Below, in pieces: positions 1-8,669 of a stretch of DNA of 32,949 nt (position 1 is the stretch's first letter; the number at the start of each line of letters is the position of its first letter). The position numbers and the translations under genes are program-made. The notes under the pieces were generated by a model. It saw nothing but the letters and a program-made list of their open reading frames with translations, ran no database searches and was not told where the DNA came from. Source of the stretch: an uncultured Methylococcaceae bacterium (lineage in GTDB: Bacteria > Pseudomonadota > Gammaproteobacteria > Methylococcales > Methylomonadaceae); assembly GCA_903934035.1 (NCBI GenBank), contig CAIZMK010000038.1, positions 1-32,949 of the forward strand. The letters run 5' to 3'.

Positions 1-927
1 CGCTGGGAAGCAGGACAGCAACTCGCCAGCCAAATTATTTTTAATTTAATCGAAGATCAACATCAAGGACGCGCATTAGTTCTAAACCCAATTCTTGTTG
101 AGGCGTTTAAACAAATCATGGCGCAACAGCCAACTGATTTATCGTATTTATCGTTATTACTTAACTTACCTTCAGAAACTTATTTAGCCGAGCAAATGGC
201 TGTGATTGATGTGGTGGCAATTCATCAAGCTCGTGAGTTTGTCATTCGTTCATTAACCGAACAACTACAAGCACAGTTTACTAATTTATATAAGGCGCAT
301 CATCAAGATGAGTCGGGGCTATTTAGTGCCGATGCCATAGGTCGCCGTCGCATTAAAAACACCTGCTTGGCTTATTTAGGTCGCTTAGAACTTCCTGAAT
401 ATCAACAATGGGCGCAACAGCAATTTACCACCGCGAAGAACATGACGGATCAAGTTGCCGCCTTAGCAGTGATTGTTAATAATGCGCATCCTGCTAAACA
501 ACAATGCTTGGCTGATTTTTATCAGCAATGGCAAGCTGAGGCATTGGTAATCGATAAATGGTTTGCTTTGCAAGCCACTAGCCCTCACGCTGATACTTTT
601 TATAAGGTGCAAGACTTAATGCAACATCCAGCTTTTGATATCAGCAATCCTAATCGAGTCAGAGCCTTAATTGGCGCCTTTAGTCAGGCTAATCCTTTAC
701 ATTTTCATGCCGCTAATGGTCAAGGTTATCAATTTCTTGCTGACCAAATTATCAGCCTGAATAGCATCAACCCTCAAGTGGCTTCACGGATGTTAAGTGC
801 TTTAACAACCTGGCGCCGTTATGATGCCGATAGACAAGAGCTTATTAAAGCCCAGTTAAATCGGATTATAAACACTGAAGCCATTTCTAGAGATGTGTAT
901 GAAGTAGCGAGTAAAAGTTTGGCTTGA
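1..927 (+). CDS. pepN: Aminopeptidase N, C-terminal part (5' end outside window)
   Basis: The reading frame is open from base 1, so the gene enters from the left and only its last 308 codons are here. PepN is a cytoplasmic zinc metallopeptidase of family M1 that removes N-terminal residues from peptides. The visible part is the C-terminal helical domain, and its wording follows E. coli PepN closely: NNMTD-like KNMTD, VIDKWFALQATSP, SNPNRVRALIGAF, NPQVASR and RRYDADRQE occur in the same order, ending in KSLA. The catalytic HExxH and GAMEN motifs lie upstream of the window and cannot be checked. An internal ATG at 118 is not the true start because homology runs through it. The next gene is on the opposite strand and converges on this one. 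Confidence 0.96.
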   Translation, partial: RWEAGQQLASQIIFNLIEDQHQGRALVLNPILVEAFKQIMAQQPTDLSYLSLLLNLPSETYLAEQMAVIDVVAIHQAREFVIRSLTEQLQAQFTNLYKAHHQDESGLFSADAIGRRRIKNTCLAYLGRLELPEYQQWAQQQFTTAKNMTDQVAALAVIVNNAHPAKQQCLADFYQQWQAEALVIDKWFALQATSPHADTFYKVQDLMQHPAFDISNPNRVRALIGAFSQANPLHFHAANGQGYQFLADQIISLNSINPQVASRMLSALTTWRRYDADRQELIKAQLNRIINTEAISRDVYEVASKSLA

Positions 928-969
928 TGGCCGATATCTACTAAAATTTTATCGTTATCTCCCAATGCC

Positions 970-1060
970 GACCTGGGCTTGCAACCCCGGCCAAAACGTT
1001 TGGATACTTCAATAGCTTTCGAAACCTTAAACGTTAAGATCGGGATTGCAAACCCCGTCC
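970..1060. repeat. Imperfect long inverted repeat between pepN and ybiB
   Basis: The arm at 970-1002 (GACCTGGGCTTGCAACCCCG...) pairs imperfectly with the arm at about 1025-1060, whose complement begins GACGGGGTTTGCAATCCCG. Both arms run into ACGTTT. About three quarters of the positions pair by eye. It sits in the convergent gap between pepN and ybiB, where a bidirectional terminator or a dispersed palindromic element is plausible. No T-run follows either arm, so I favour a dispersed repeat. Confidence 0.5.
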
Positions 1061-1103
1061 CGCTTGGAGCAATGGGCAATAAAGCGCTGCGTACCCTATA
1101 TAG

Positions 1104-2135
1104 CTACTCATCAAACCCCGAATACTTTCGCTTATCTCTGCCCTGCCAATAAGCCAAAGCTAATTCATGCGCTTGTTGCTGGCTATCAGCCTTGCCCAAT
1201 AATTTAAGCGCTATTGCTGCTGTGCCAATAATAGAATTTTCGGCGAACTCGTCTTCAACTAGGCCTTGCCAAATTAATGCAAGCTGCTTAGGATCGAGGA
1301 CTTCATCCTTAACATGACGGCGAGCAAATAAAGCCGGCCAGTTTTCGTCTAATAGCTCTCCGTTGTGTACACTTTGCACTAAACAATCCATGTCAGGATT
1401 ACGTTCGGTTTCACCACCCTCACCCTTTAATACTGCGGCATGGGGCTGTTGTAACAAAGCCGCCGCTTGCTGATGAACAGGTCTATAACCGGGATGAAAG
1501 ATACCTTGGATGCTGTAATCAGCACTGAAGGGATTTAGCAAGCGCACCAAGGTATGCACAGGCGAACGTAAACCCAACAATGGCCGCAACTCTATAATCT
1601 CATGCAAGGTCGGGCAAAAGTGCTCTAGCGATAAATAACTAAAATGCTGTTCTTGCAACTGCTGTTTCGTTTGCTCTATCGACGTCGAATAATGCAGACC
1701 TAAGCACTTCAATACATCTTGGGTATAAACTCGATCTGCGCTAGGGCCGGTGGCACCATGCATAAATACCTTGATGCCATTGTTTGCCAATAACAGCGCT
1801 GACAATAAAAACCACGGTAAATGTCTGCGCTTTCCTGCATAAGATGACCAATCTAAATCGACTAAAGCTTTATCAGCAGAAAGATTGCAAGCTTGTCTAG
1901 CTGCCAACACAAAACCTGCGAGTTCTTCTGGCGTTTCTTCTTTAATGCGCATTAACATTAAAAAAGCACCTAACTGTACTGGAAGTACTTCGCCAGCTAG
2001 AATCATGCTCATCGCGCGATAGGCTTCGTCTTGCGTGAGCGGTCTGGAACCTTTTTTACCTTTGCCTAAAATGCGAATGAACTCTGCGAAAGCATGTTCG
2101 GTTGTTGCTGTTTGCTCATGGTGGGTAAAAGTCAT
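1104..2135 (-). CDS. ybiB: YbiB/TrpD2-family protein (anthranilate phosphoribosyltransferase-like fold)
   Basis: This 343-residue protein matches the E. coli YbiB (TrpD2) pattern. The N-terminal helical part carries ILGKGKKGSRPLTQDEAYRAM and LGAFLMLMRIKEE; the later part carries VFMHGATGPSADRVYT, LRPLLGLRSPVHTLVRLLNPF and the VLKGEGGETERNPD stretch. The fold is that of anthranilate phosphoribosyltransferase, but YbiB proteins are described as nucleic-acid-binding dimers, LexA-controlled in E. coli, rather than Trp enzymes. The glycine motif of true TrpD is not apparent. The start ATG overlaps the cyoE stop as ATGA, which implies co-transcription and translational coupling. I see no LexA-type box directly upstream, as expected for the second gene of an operon. 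Confidence 0.85.
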   Translation of the reverse strand: MTFTHHEQTATTEHAFAEFIRILGKGKKGSRPLTQDEAYRAMSMILAGEVLPVQLGAFLMLMRIKEETPEELAGFVLAARQACNLSADKALVDLDWSSYAGKRRHLPWFLLSALLLANNGIKVFMHGATGPSADRVYTQDVLKCLGLHYSTSIEQTKQQLQEQHFSYLSLEHFCPTLHEIIELRPLLGLRSPVHTLVRLLNPFSADYSIQGIFHPGYRPVHQQAAALLQQPHAAVLKGEGGETERNPDMDCLVQSVHNGELLDENWPALFARRHVKDEVLDPKQLALIWQGLVEDEFAENSIIGTAAIALKLLGKADSQQQAHELALAYWQGRDKRKYSGFDE

Positions 2136-3019
2136 AAAGTAAATCTAAAGTAGTGATCGATTAACAAAGCCGCAAACAGCACGGTGATATAAACTATCGA
2201 ATAAACAAAAGTTTTCATGGCGGTTTTATTATCTTTATTACGCATCATGAGTAAGGCGTAAAAAATAAAAACCAGATCCAACAATAAAGCTGATACCCCG
2301 TAAATTAGACCACTCATACCGGTTAAATAAGGCAATAAAGTCACTAACAGTAATAAGATGGTATAGAGCAATATTTGTAGTCGTGTAAATTCCACACCAT
2401 GAGTCACTGGCAACATAGGAATATTCACTTTAGCGTATTCTTCGCGCCTAGCTATCGCTAATGCCCAGAAATGTGGAGGCGTCCACACAAACACAATCAA
2501 AGCTAGTAATAAGCCATCAGCGTTAACGTCTCCAGTCATAGCACACCAACCTAATAAAGGCGGCGTGGCGCCAAATAAACCACCGATGACTATGTTTTGT
2601 GGCGTGGCTCTTTTAAGATAAAGTGTGTAAATGATCGCGTAGCCAAATAGTGATAAAAAAGTCAGTATTGCAGTTAAGGTATTCACCAATAACACCAAAA
2701 TTAGCATAGCACTCACCCCTAATACCAAGGCAAAACTAAGTACATTGGTGGCGCTTAACTCACCCATAGGCAAAGGACGTTTTTCGGTTCTAGCCATTTG
2801 CGCATCGGCTTTTCTATCAATAAAATGATTTATTGCAGCTGCTGATGAAGCGGCCAGCCCAATGCCAATGATGCCATATATAAACGGCTCCGCTTCAGGC
2901 ATGCCTGGTACAGCTAATAACATACCCACCACGGCAGTAAAAAGCATTTCCGCAACCACGTTAGGTTTACAGAGAGTAAGGTAGTTCTTCCATGAAAGCA
3001 CAGAGGATTTGCTAGGCAT
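2132..3019 (-). CDS. cyoE: Protoheme IX farnesyltransferase (heme O synthase)
   Basis: Heme O synthase is an inner-membrane UbiA-family prenyltransferase that joins farnesyl diphosphate to heme B, making heme O for terminal oxidases. The 295 residues match the family's usual length. The prenyltransferase motif is clear: NHFIDRKADAQMARTEKRPLP (N-x3-D-x3-D), followed by YTLYLKRATPQNIVIGG and FGATPPLLGW. About nine hydrophobic segments fill the rest. The gene is the first of a two-gene operon with ybiB and diverges from the M16 pair across a 98-base gap. Its usual neighbours, the terminal oxidase subunits or ctaA, are not here. The start ATG at 3019 has only a weak upstream GGAA. Confidence 0.96.
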   Translation of the reverse strand: MPSKSSVLSWKNYLTLCKPNVVAEMLFTAVVGMLLAVPGMPEAEPFIYGIIGIGLAASSAAAINHFIDRKADAQMARTEKRPLPMGELSATNVLSFALVLGVSAMLILVLLVNTLTAILTFLSLFGYAIIYTLYLKRATPQNIVIGGLFGATPPLLGWCAMTGDVNADGLLLALIVFVWTPPHFWALAIARREEYAKVNIPMLPVTHGVEFTRLQILLYTILLLLVTLLPYLTGMSGLIYGVSALLLDLVFIFYALLMMRNKDNKTAMKTFVYSIVYITVLFAALLIDHYFRFTL

Positions 3020-3117
3020 TGTTTAATAGGTTCCAACTTTTAAATTATTGTATAGAATACCGTGAACTATAGTTTATTGAAATAGTCCGACGCGCTTACT
3101 ACCATGAAAGAGGCTTT

Positions 3118-4470
3118 ATGAATCATCGCTTACTATGCACCGCTCTACTATGTTTACCCGCACTCACTTGCCATGCCGAAACAAAAGTAGCTGAACACAT
3201 TTTAGCTAATGGCTTAAAAATCTTAGTAAAAGAAGATCACCGATCACCCATAGCCGTGACTCAGGTCTGGTATAAAGTCGGCTCTAGTTATGAGCCAGGC
3301 GGTATTACTGGTGTTTCGCACATGCTAGAACACATGATGTTTAAAGGGACAGACAAGCATGCGGCCGGTGAATTTTCTCGCATCATTGCTGAAAACGGTG
3401 GTGATGAAAACGCTTTCACTGGACAAGATTACACCGCCTATTTTCAAACTATGGAAGCAACTAGGCTTGCAGTCAGCTTTGAATTAGAAGCCGATAGAAT
3501 GCGTAATTTGCATTTACTGCCCGAAGAATTAAAAAAAGAACTGCAAGTAGTAACTGAAGAACGCAGAATGCGGACTGACGATAATCCACAAGCTAAAATG
3601 CAAGAGCAGTTTATGTCGGTGGCTTATTCCAACAGTAGCTATAAACATCCAATCATTGGCTGGCCGTCAGATATTGCTAATTACACAGTCGAAGATTTAC
3701 AAGCCTGGTATCAACGCTGGTATGCGCCCAATAATGCTACTCTAGTCGTAGTTGGCGATGTACAGCCTGCCGCTGTATTTGAACTAGCCGATCACTATTT
3801 TGGCGAACTCAAAACCAGTGAAATTAAAGCCTTAAAACCGCAGTCTGAAATCGAACAATTGGGCGTACGCAAGATAACAGTAAAAGTCCCAGCAAAACTG
3901 CCGTCAATTGTCATGGGCTATAAAGTTCCGGTCTTAAAAACCGCGGCTAATGAAGAAGAAGTCTATGCTCTTGAAGTGCTTGCTGGCGTCTTAGATGGTG
4001 GCAATAGTGCGCGTTTATCGTCAGGTCTCGTACGCGGCAAACAAATTGCGGTATCTGCGGGTGCAGGCTATGAAATGGCGACCAGAATGTCTGGCTTATT
4101 TGAGCTAGAAGCAACACCCGCCGAAGGTAAAAATGTAGCCGACTTAGAAATTGCCTTGAAAGCAGAAGTCAAAAAACTACAACAAAGCTTAATCAGCGCT
4201 GAGGAATTACAACGTATTAAAGCTCAGGTTTTAGCCAGCGATATTTATCAACGTGATTCTAACTTTTATCAAGCTATGCAATTAGGCACCCTGGAAACTG
4301 TCGGTTTAGGCTGGCAAAAAATGGATGAATATGTACCTAAAATCAATCAAGTGACGGCAGAACAAGTGCAAAAAGTGGCCCAAAAATATCTCATTGAAGA
4401 TCATTTAAGTATTGCTTACCTAGAACCACAAACCATTACTACCAGCACTGCAAAAAAGGAAGCTCACTAA
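3118..4470 (+). CDS. M16 zinc peptidase, catalytic-type subunit, exported
   Basis: This 450-residue protein begins with a signal peptide (MNHRLLCTALLCLPALTCHA, probable cut after A20), so it acts in the periplasm. The inverted zinc motif HxxEH of family M16 is present as H68-M-L-E71-H72, and a third zinc ligand is expected at E147/E148 in VVTEERRMR. It is therefore equipped for catalysis. The second half-domain lacks the usual R-x6-Y substrate pair: the matching stretch reads VRGKQIAVS. AAGAGG-like AAGAGG at 3108-3113 is a good ribosome site for the ATG at 3118. Its stop codon shares one base with the start of the next M16 gene (TAATG). The substrate is unknown. Confidence 0.93.
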   Translation: MNHRLLCTALLCLPALTCHAETKVAEHILANGLKILVKEDHRSPIAVTQVWYKVGSSYEPGGITGVSHMLEHMMFKGTDKHAAGEFSRIIAENGGDENAFTGQDYTAYFQTMEATRLAVSFELEADRMRNLHLLPEELKKELQVVTEERRMRTDDNPQAKMQEQFMSVAYSNSSYKHPIIGWPSDIANYTVEDLQAWYQRWYAPNNATLVVVGDVQPAAVFELADHYFGELKTSEIKALKPQSEIEQLGVRKITVKVPAKLPSIVMGYKVPVLKTAANEEEVYALEVLAGVLDGGNSARLSSGLVRGKQIAVSAGAGYEMATRMSGLFELEATPAEGKNVADLEIALKAEVKKLQQSLISAEELQRIKAQVLASDIYQRDSNFYQAMQLGTLETVGLGWQKMDEYVPKINQVTAEQVQKVAQKYLIEDHLSIAYLEPQTITTSTAKKEAH

Positions 4471-5807
4471 TGCGTATTCATCTTTTAAAATCTTTAGGTT
4501 TAAATACTAACAGCGCCTATCTATTAGCTATTATATTATTGGCAACGAGCCAATCAGCAACTGCCGCAGCAAAAATTGAACACTGGCAATCTACGCAAGG
4601 TAGTCCTGTTTATTATGTACATACCGAAGGTCTACCAATGGTCGATATTCAGTTGGTTTTTGATGCCGGCAGTGCGCGTGATAATGAAAAATTCGGCTTG
4701 GCCTCACTCACTGCAGGATTATTAGAGACTGGTGCAGGCTCTTGGAATGCAGATGATATAGCCCAACGTTTTGAAAGTGTCGGTGCAAAGTTTAGCGCTG
4801 GCAGCTCTATCGATATGGCAACCTTGTCTTTACGCACCTTAACCGAAAAACCGTTATTTGATAAAGCTTTGGACACGATGCAAGTCATCTTAGCTAAACC
4901 TAACTTTAAAGAAGCTGACTTTAAGCGCGAAAAAAACCTTACTTTGGCTGGATTAAAGCAACAAGAAGAATCTCCCGGCGCATTAGCCAGCATTGCTTTT
5001 TACAACACCCTGTATGGCAATCATCCTTATGGCCATCCTGATTCAGGCGTTATTAAAACAGTGGCTGCACTTAAAAGCATTGATCTACGACATTTTTATC
5101 AGCAGTATTATGTTGCCGCTAACGCTATGGTTGTAATCGTTGGTGACTTATCTAAAGAACAAGCAGAACTTGCCGCAGAGAAACTGCTTTCTGGATTGCC
5201 GGCAGGTAAAAAACCAGAGCCGCTACCTGAAGTGACCATGCCCTTAACGGCAAGCGTTCAACATACCCAGTTTCCGTCCACACAAACTCATGTATTGGTT
5301 GGCTTGCCAGGTACTTATCGTAAAGATCCTGACTATTTCGACCTTTATGTAGGCAATCATATTTTGGGTGGCAGTGGCTTGGTCTCTAAGCTGTTCAATG
5401 ACATCAGAGAAAAACGCGGCTTAGTTTATGGCGTATCTAGCGCCTTCGTTCCTTTAAAAAAACCCGGACCGTTTTTGATCAGTTTACAAACACGTAATGA
5501 TCAAACTACCGAAGCACTACAAGTACTTAATAAAACCTTGGCGGATTACATTGAACTAGGCCCTAGCGAAGAAGAGCTCCTTGCCGCCAAAAAGAATATC
5601 ACTGGCGGTTTTGCGATGCGCTTTGATACTAACAAGAAACTGGCCAGCTATGTTGCCATGATTGGTTTTTATGATATGCCTTTAGATTACCTAGATACTT
5701 TCCAGGCAAAAGTAAACGCTGTAACCGTTGCATCAATCACTGACGCGCTAAAACGCCACGTTAATTTATCCTTATTACAAACTATTACTGTAGGAAAATC
5801 AGAGTAG
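4470..5807 (+). CDS. M16 peptidase-family subunit without the zinc motif, exported
   Basis: This 445-residue partner of the preceding gene starts with a signal sequence (MRIHLLKSLGLNTNSAYLLAII..., cut near ATAA). At the place of HxxEH it reads LASLTAGLLETGA, so the zinc site is missing and this chain cannot be catalytic alone. It keeps the C-terminal R/Y pair that grips the substrate backbone: FNDI-R313-EKRGLV-Y320. The first subunit has the reverse pattern. Two-chain M16B enzymes split this way are known, for example the Sphingomonas SPH2681/SPH2682 pair, so a heterodimer is the natural reading. It overlaps the first gene by one base upstream and rsmD by one base downstream (TAGTG). Confidence 0.92.
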   Translation: MRIHLLKSLGLNTNSAYLLAIILLATSQSATAAAKIEHWQSTQGSPVYYVHTEGLPMVDIQLVFDAGSARDNEKFGLASLTAGLLETGAGSWNADDIAQRFESVGAKFSAGSSIDMATLSLRTLTEKPLFDKALDTMQVILAKPNFKEADFKREKNLTLAGLKQQEESPGALASIAFYNTLYGNHPYGHPDSGVIKTVAALKSIDLRHFYQQYYVAANAMVVIVGDLSKEQAELAAEKLLSGLPAGKKPEPLPEVTMPLTASVQHTQFPSTQTHVLVGLPGTYRKDPDYFDLYVGNHILGGSGLVSKLFNDIREKRGLVYGVSSAFVPLKKPGPFLISLQTRNDQTTEALQVLNKTLADYIELGPSEEELLAAKKNITGGFAMRFDTNKKLASYVAMIGFYDMPLDYLDTFQAKVNAVTVASITDALKRHVNLSLLQTITVGKSE

Positions 5808-6361
5808 TGTCCAATAAACTTAGAATCATTGGCGGCGACTGGCGCAGTCGTTGCATTAGCTTTGTCGATGTACCTGGCTTAAGACCCACACCCGCGAGAG
5901 TTAGAGAAACCGTATTTAATTGGTTACGCAATGATATTATCGGTAGTCGTTGCCTAGATTTATATGCAGGTAGTGGAGCCCTAGGTTTTGAAGCTGCCTC
6001 TAGGGAAGCTAAGTTAGTTGTTCAAATTGAAAACAATAGCTTGGCCTGCAAAGCCTTAAAAGAAAACGCCAATCACTTAGCTGCAACCCAAATAAAAATG
6101 CTACAAAGCGATGTATTTCAATATTTGGCAGGCGCAGCTCAAGAGTTTGATATCGTCTTTATTGATCCCCCTTTTGCAATGGATCTAGCTGTAAAAACCT
6201 GTCTATTACTAGAAACTAACCACTGGCTAAGTAAACATGCAAAAATCTATGTAGAAACAGAAAGCACGTTAATCTTAACGGGATTACCTGAAAACTGGCA
6301 ACTATTGAAAAGCAAAGTCGCGGGAGAAGTCGGTTATCATTTATTCGGAAGAATGGACTGA
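5807..6361 (+). CDS. rsmD: 16S rRNA (guanine966-N2)-methyltransferase
   Basis: RsmD methylates N2 of G966 in 16S rRNA during 30S assembly. The 184-residue protein shows the family start (LRIIGGDWRSR then LRPTPARVRETVFNWL), SAM motif I DLYAGSGALGFEA at 51-63 and the catalytic motif DPPF at 120-123 in DIVFIDPPFAM. The length is close to E. coli RsmD (198 residues). The start is GTG, overlapping the TAG stop of the M16 gene by one base, and homology begins immediately after it. It is the last gene of the M16-M16-rsmD run. In many proteobacteria coaD follows rsmD, but here an AT-rich gap and an unrecognised gene follow. Confidence 0.94.
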   Translation: MSNKLRIIGGDWRSRCISFVDVPGLRPTPARVRETVFNWLRNDIIGSRCLDLYAGSGALGFEAASREAKLVVQIENNSLACKALKENANHLAATQIKMLQSDVFQYLAGAAQEFDIVFIDPPFAMDLAVKTCLLLETNHWLSKHAKIYVETESTLILTGLPENWQLLKSKVAGEVGYHLFGRMD

Positions 6362-6746
6362 ATAATGCTCTATCCAAATTTAGGAAATATTTTTCCTGGA
6401 AACATAGTTATCTGCACAAGTAAATGTCGTGCTATTTTAGCTGGGATGACGATTTGTGTAGATACGGATATTTTATAAACCCAATACTTCTGCTTTTTTT
6501 TGTTGGTTTAAGTTGTTTAAAATCTAAAAAACCGAACGCTATAAATAAAGCCTAATCTCAGCCTTATTCAGATGATTGATTAATTCAAATCCACGTATAT
6601 TCTTGTAGAAACAAACTCATAAACTTATGTTTTGTATTGTTTTATCTAAATACTGAGCTCTATCAATAGCTTTCTCTTTATTTATATAACTCATTGAATT
6701 AATTTTAGAAAATATTTAATTATATACCATTGCAACAGGTAATCTT
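6362..6746. other. AT-rich gap between rsmD and the 571-aa orphan
   Basis: I see no gene in these 385 bases. A small hairpin AGGAAA/TTTCCT with a four-base loop lies at 6382-6397, about 20 bases after rsmD. It has no clean T-run and is only a weak terminator candidate. At 6452-6469 the stretch TTTGTGTAGATACGGAT resembles the terminal repeat of the MITE family at 23340 and 31021 and may be a relic. The rest, especially 6590-6740, is very AT-rich and could hold the promoter of the next gene, but no convincing -35/-10 pair stands out. Confidence 0.5.
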
Positions 6747-8462
6747 ATGTCACTAAGTTATGAAGAATGGACAAACATGTTAAACAGCTATAAGCATGTG
6801 CATACTTCTTTTTTTGGAGGAAGACCTTACTATAAAAAGACAGTGGTACTTGCAAAACTTGATGCTGCTATAAAAGCTCAAACAGTAGAAACCATTCGCT
6901 TTGAATGTAATGTATTTTTCATGAAAAACCAGCCAGGTTCCACAGATTACAGAAAATACAGTACTCTTGTAAAGGATGTACAAGACAGATTCAGTTTCAG
7001 CAATAGTGCCGCTGAAAACCCAAGAAGCTCATCTTTTAATACATCATTTATAAAAATGGAAAATGTATTTAATTCTTCATTTGATGATAAAAAAGAAATT
7101 AGACCCTTTGCTGGCAAAGGTTATAAAGATGAAGAATTGCGGACGCTTGTCTCCGCACTTGAGCAAAAAGATCCTGAACTTGTTAAGCGCTTCAAAGACG
7201 CATTCAAAAACTATACTTTTTGTTATGGAACTTCTGGCAAAGGAGGTGGCGTCGCTAAGGTGGCAAATATTATGGCTCGCTCGATAGCACAAGGCGTCAC
7301 TTTAAAAACACGCAATCCATTAAAACGTGAATTTACCGAAGAAGGCGAACTCATAAACACTGGTGACACTAGAGGAGAGATTACTGGAGAAAGCCAAGCT
7401 TTTAGTAGTCGTGAAACAGATGAGGAAGGCAATCATAAGCCAGTAACTGCAATATTCCAAGCAGGAACCCGACAACATGTTCAGCGTTCGAATAATTTTC
7501 AAATGATGGATATGTATTATGGCGATGCCGGCAATGAAATTAAAGAAGATGGTAAATGGGTAGCATGGGCAGGCAATCTTGGGGAAAAAGCCGACCCAGA
7601 CATTTTAGAATTCGTTATGTATGCGATAAAGTTGAAATTTTTACCAGAGTGGGAAATTTATAATACTTGGGAAAAGAAACCTGGTCCAGGTAAAAATCCT
7701 TATGAAGTATTTCGCTCTATGCTTAAAGGTCCAGCATATTATACCGATCCCATTACCGATAAAATGTATGGAGACGATGATTGGTACCACTTAAAAATGT
7801 CAGCGACCAAAGAAATATCTAGAATTATTCGCTGGGGCATAGGTGAATACGGAGGTAACCTAATATTTGATGGTGCTGATGTTTATTACGACCAAGTTTT
7901 CAATAAAAAAGACAGATTAGCTGACACTGATCTTGAGGCAAGAGTATTATTTCAATATTTCAATTTAAAGGTTTCTCCAGAGAATACTACCCCACATGGC
8001 GAGTCTAAAGCTAATTGGGGGCGGGGTAACGGTACAGTGACATTTCATTGGCATGGTAAAGAAACCACACCATCAAAATTGCTTTTTCTAACATCATGGC
8101 AGTTTTCAATATTTGCAGGAGAACAATTTTACAAATTGATACATCCCGAAAATTTTGCTCCGCCTTTAGAAAAATTTAAAGATACTAATTACTCAATTTC
8201 GACTGATCAAGCTGCTGATAATAAATTTAAGAATTTTGGTAGCAAGTCTTTTCAACCTGCAAATAGCCATACCAAGCCTTATACATTCAGCTCTGACAGT
8301 GATTCTGACTCCATTGTGGACATAATTAATAGCTTTAAAGTAGAGTATATGGATCTTTGGGATAGCTTCCAAGTGCTTCCTAAGGGAGTTACCCCAGAAG
8401 GAGTAGCCAATTGGCTAAATAACATGGCTATTCCTGAAAACGAGCCGGAAAATGAGCATTAA
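6747..8462 (+). CDS. Unrecognised 571-residue protein
   Basis: I do not recognise a family. The frame is long, has ordinary codon use and starts at ATG, with AACAGG about six bases upstream as a weak ribosome site. There is no signal peptide or membrane segment, so it should be cytoplasmic unless it uses a dedicated secretion route. Visible traits: a Lys/Phe-rich N-terminal part; a glycine patch CYGTSGKGGGVAKVA near residues 155-170 that does not fit a P-loop; a central part rich in Trp, Tyr and Gly (DDDWYHLKMSATKE, RWGIGEYGGNLIFDGADVYYDQ); HFHWHGKE-like FHWHGKETTPSK near 433; and a Ser/Asp linker SSDSDSDS near 515 before an acidic tail (PENEPENEH). It stands alone with long gaps on both sides and is AT-richer than its neighbours, which suggests acquisition by transfer. 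An effector, an enzyme or a phage-type protein cannot be told apart here. Confidence 0.8.
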   Translation: MSLSYEEWTNMLNSYKHVHTSFFGGRPYYKKTVVLAKLDAAIKAQTVETIRFECNVFFMKNQPGSTDYRKYSTLVKDVQDRFSFSNSAAENPRSSSFNTSFIKMENVFNSSFDDKKEIRPFAGKGYKDEELRTLVSALEQKDPELVKRFKDAFKNYTFCYGTSGKGGGVAKVANIMARSIAQGVTLKTRNPLKREFTEEGELINTGDTRGEITGESQAFSSRETDEEGNHKPVTAIFQAGTRQHVQRSNNFQMMDMYYGDAGNEIKEDGKWVAWAGNLGEKADPDILEFVMYAIKLKFLPEWEIYNTWEKKPGPGKNPYEVFRSMLKGPAYYTDPITDKMYGDDDWYHLKMSATKEISRIIRWGIGEYGGNLIFDGADVYYDQVFNKKDRLADTDLEARVLFQYFNLKVSPENTTPHGESKANWGRGNGTVTFHWHGKETTPSKLLFLTSWQFSIFAGEQFYKLIHPENFAPPLEKFKDTNYSISTDQAADNKFKNFGSKSFQPANSHTKPYTFSSDSDSDSIVDIINSFKVEYMDLWDSFQVLPKGVTPEGVANWLNNMAIPENEPENEH

Positions 8463-8621
8463 TTATAATTAGCTGATATCCACCAACATCATTAAAAACA
8501 CGGTTATGAATATTTGCAATTAAAGGACATACTCCAAAATATAAGCGCGTAGGTTGATATTAGTTTGCTAGCAATATCAGCTTTTAAATATCAATCAATA
8601 CCTATAATTAAGTTTACTTGA

Positions 8622-8654
8622 ATGTTGGGGTTCGTACTTCACCCCAACCTACAA
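8622..8654. repeat. Dispersed hairpin of the GTAGGTTGGGGT type
   Basis: GTTGGGGT at 8624-8631 pairs perfectly with ACCCCAAC at 8641-8648 around a nine-base loop. Read on the minus strand it gives GTAGGTTGGGGTGAAGTACG, the same family as 19813-19846 on the plus strand (GTAGGTTGAGGTGTAGC). A related short form, GTAGGTTGATATT with AATATC, lies at 8549-8575. It follows the 571-aa gene but has no T-run, so it is not an obvious terminator. Confidence 0.55.
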
Positions 8655-8669
8655 CTACATCTTCAGATA

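Noticed and set aside
819-1079. 86-codon minus-strand frame
   Set aside because: It overlaps the 3' end of pepN and consists mostly of the inverted repeat at 970-1060.
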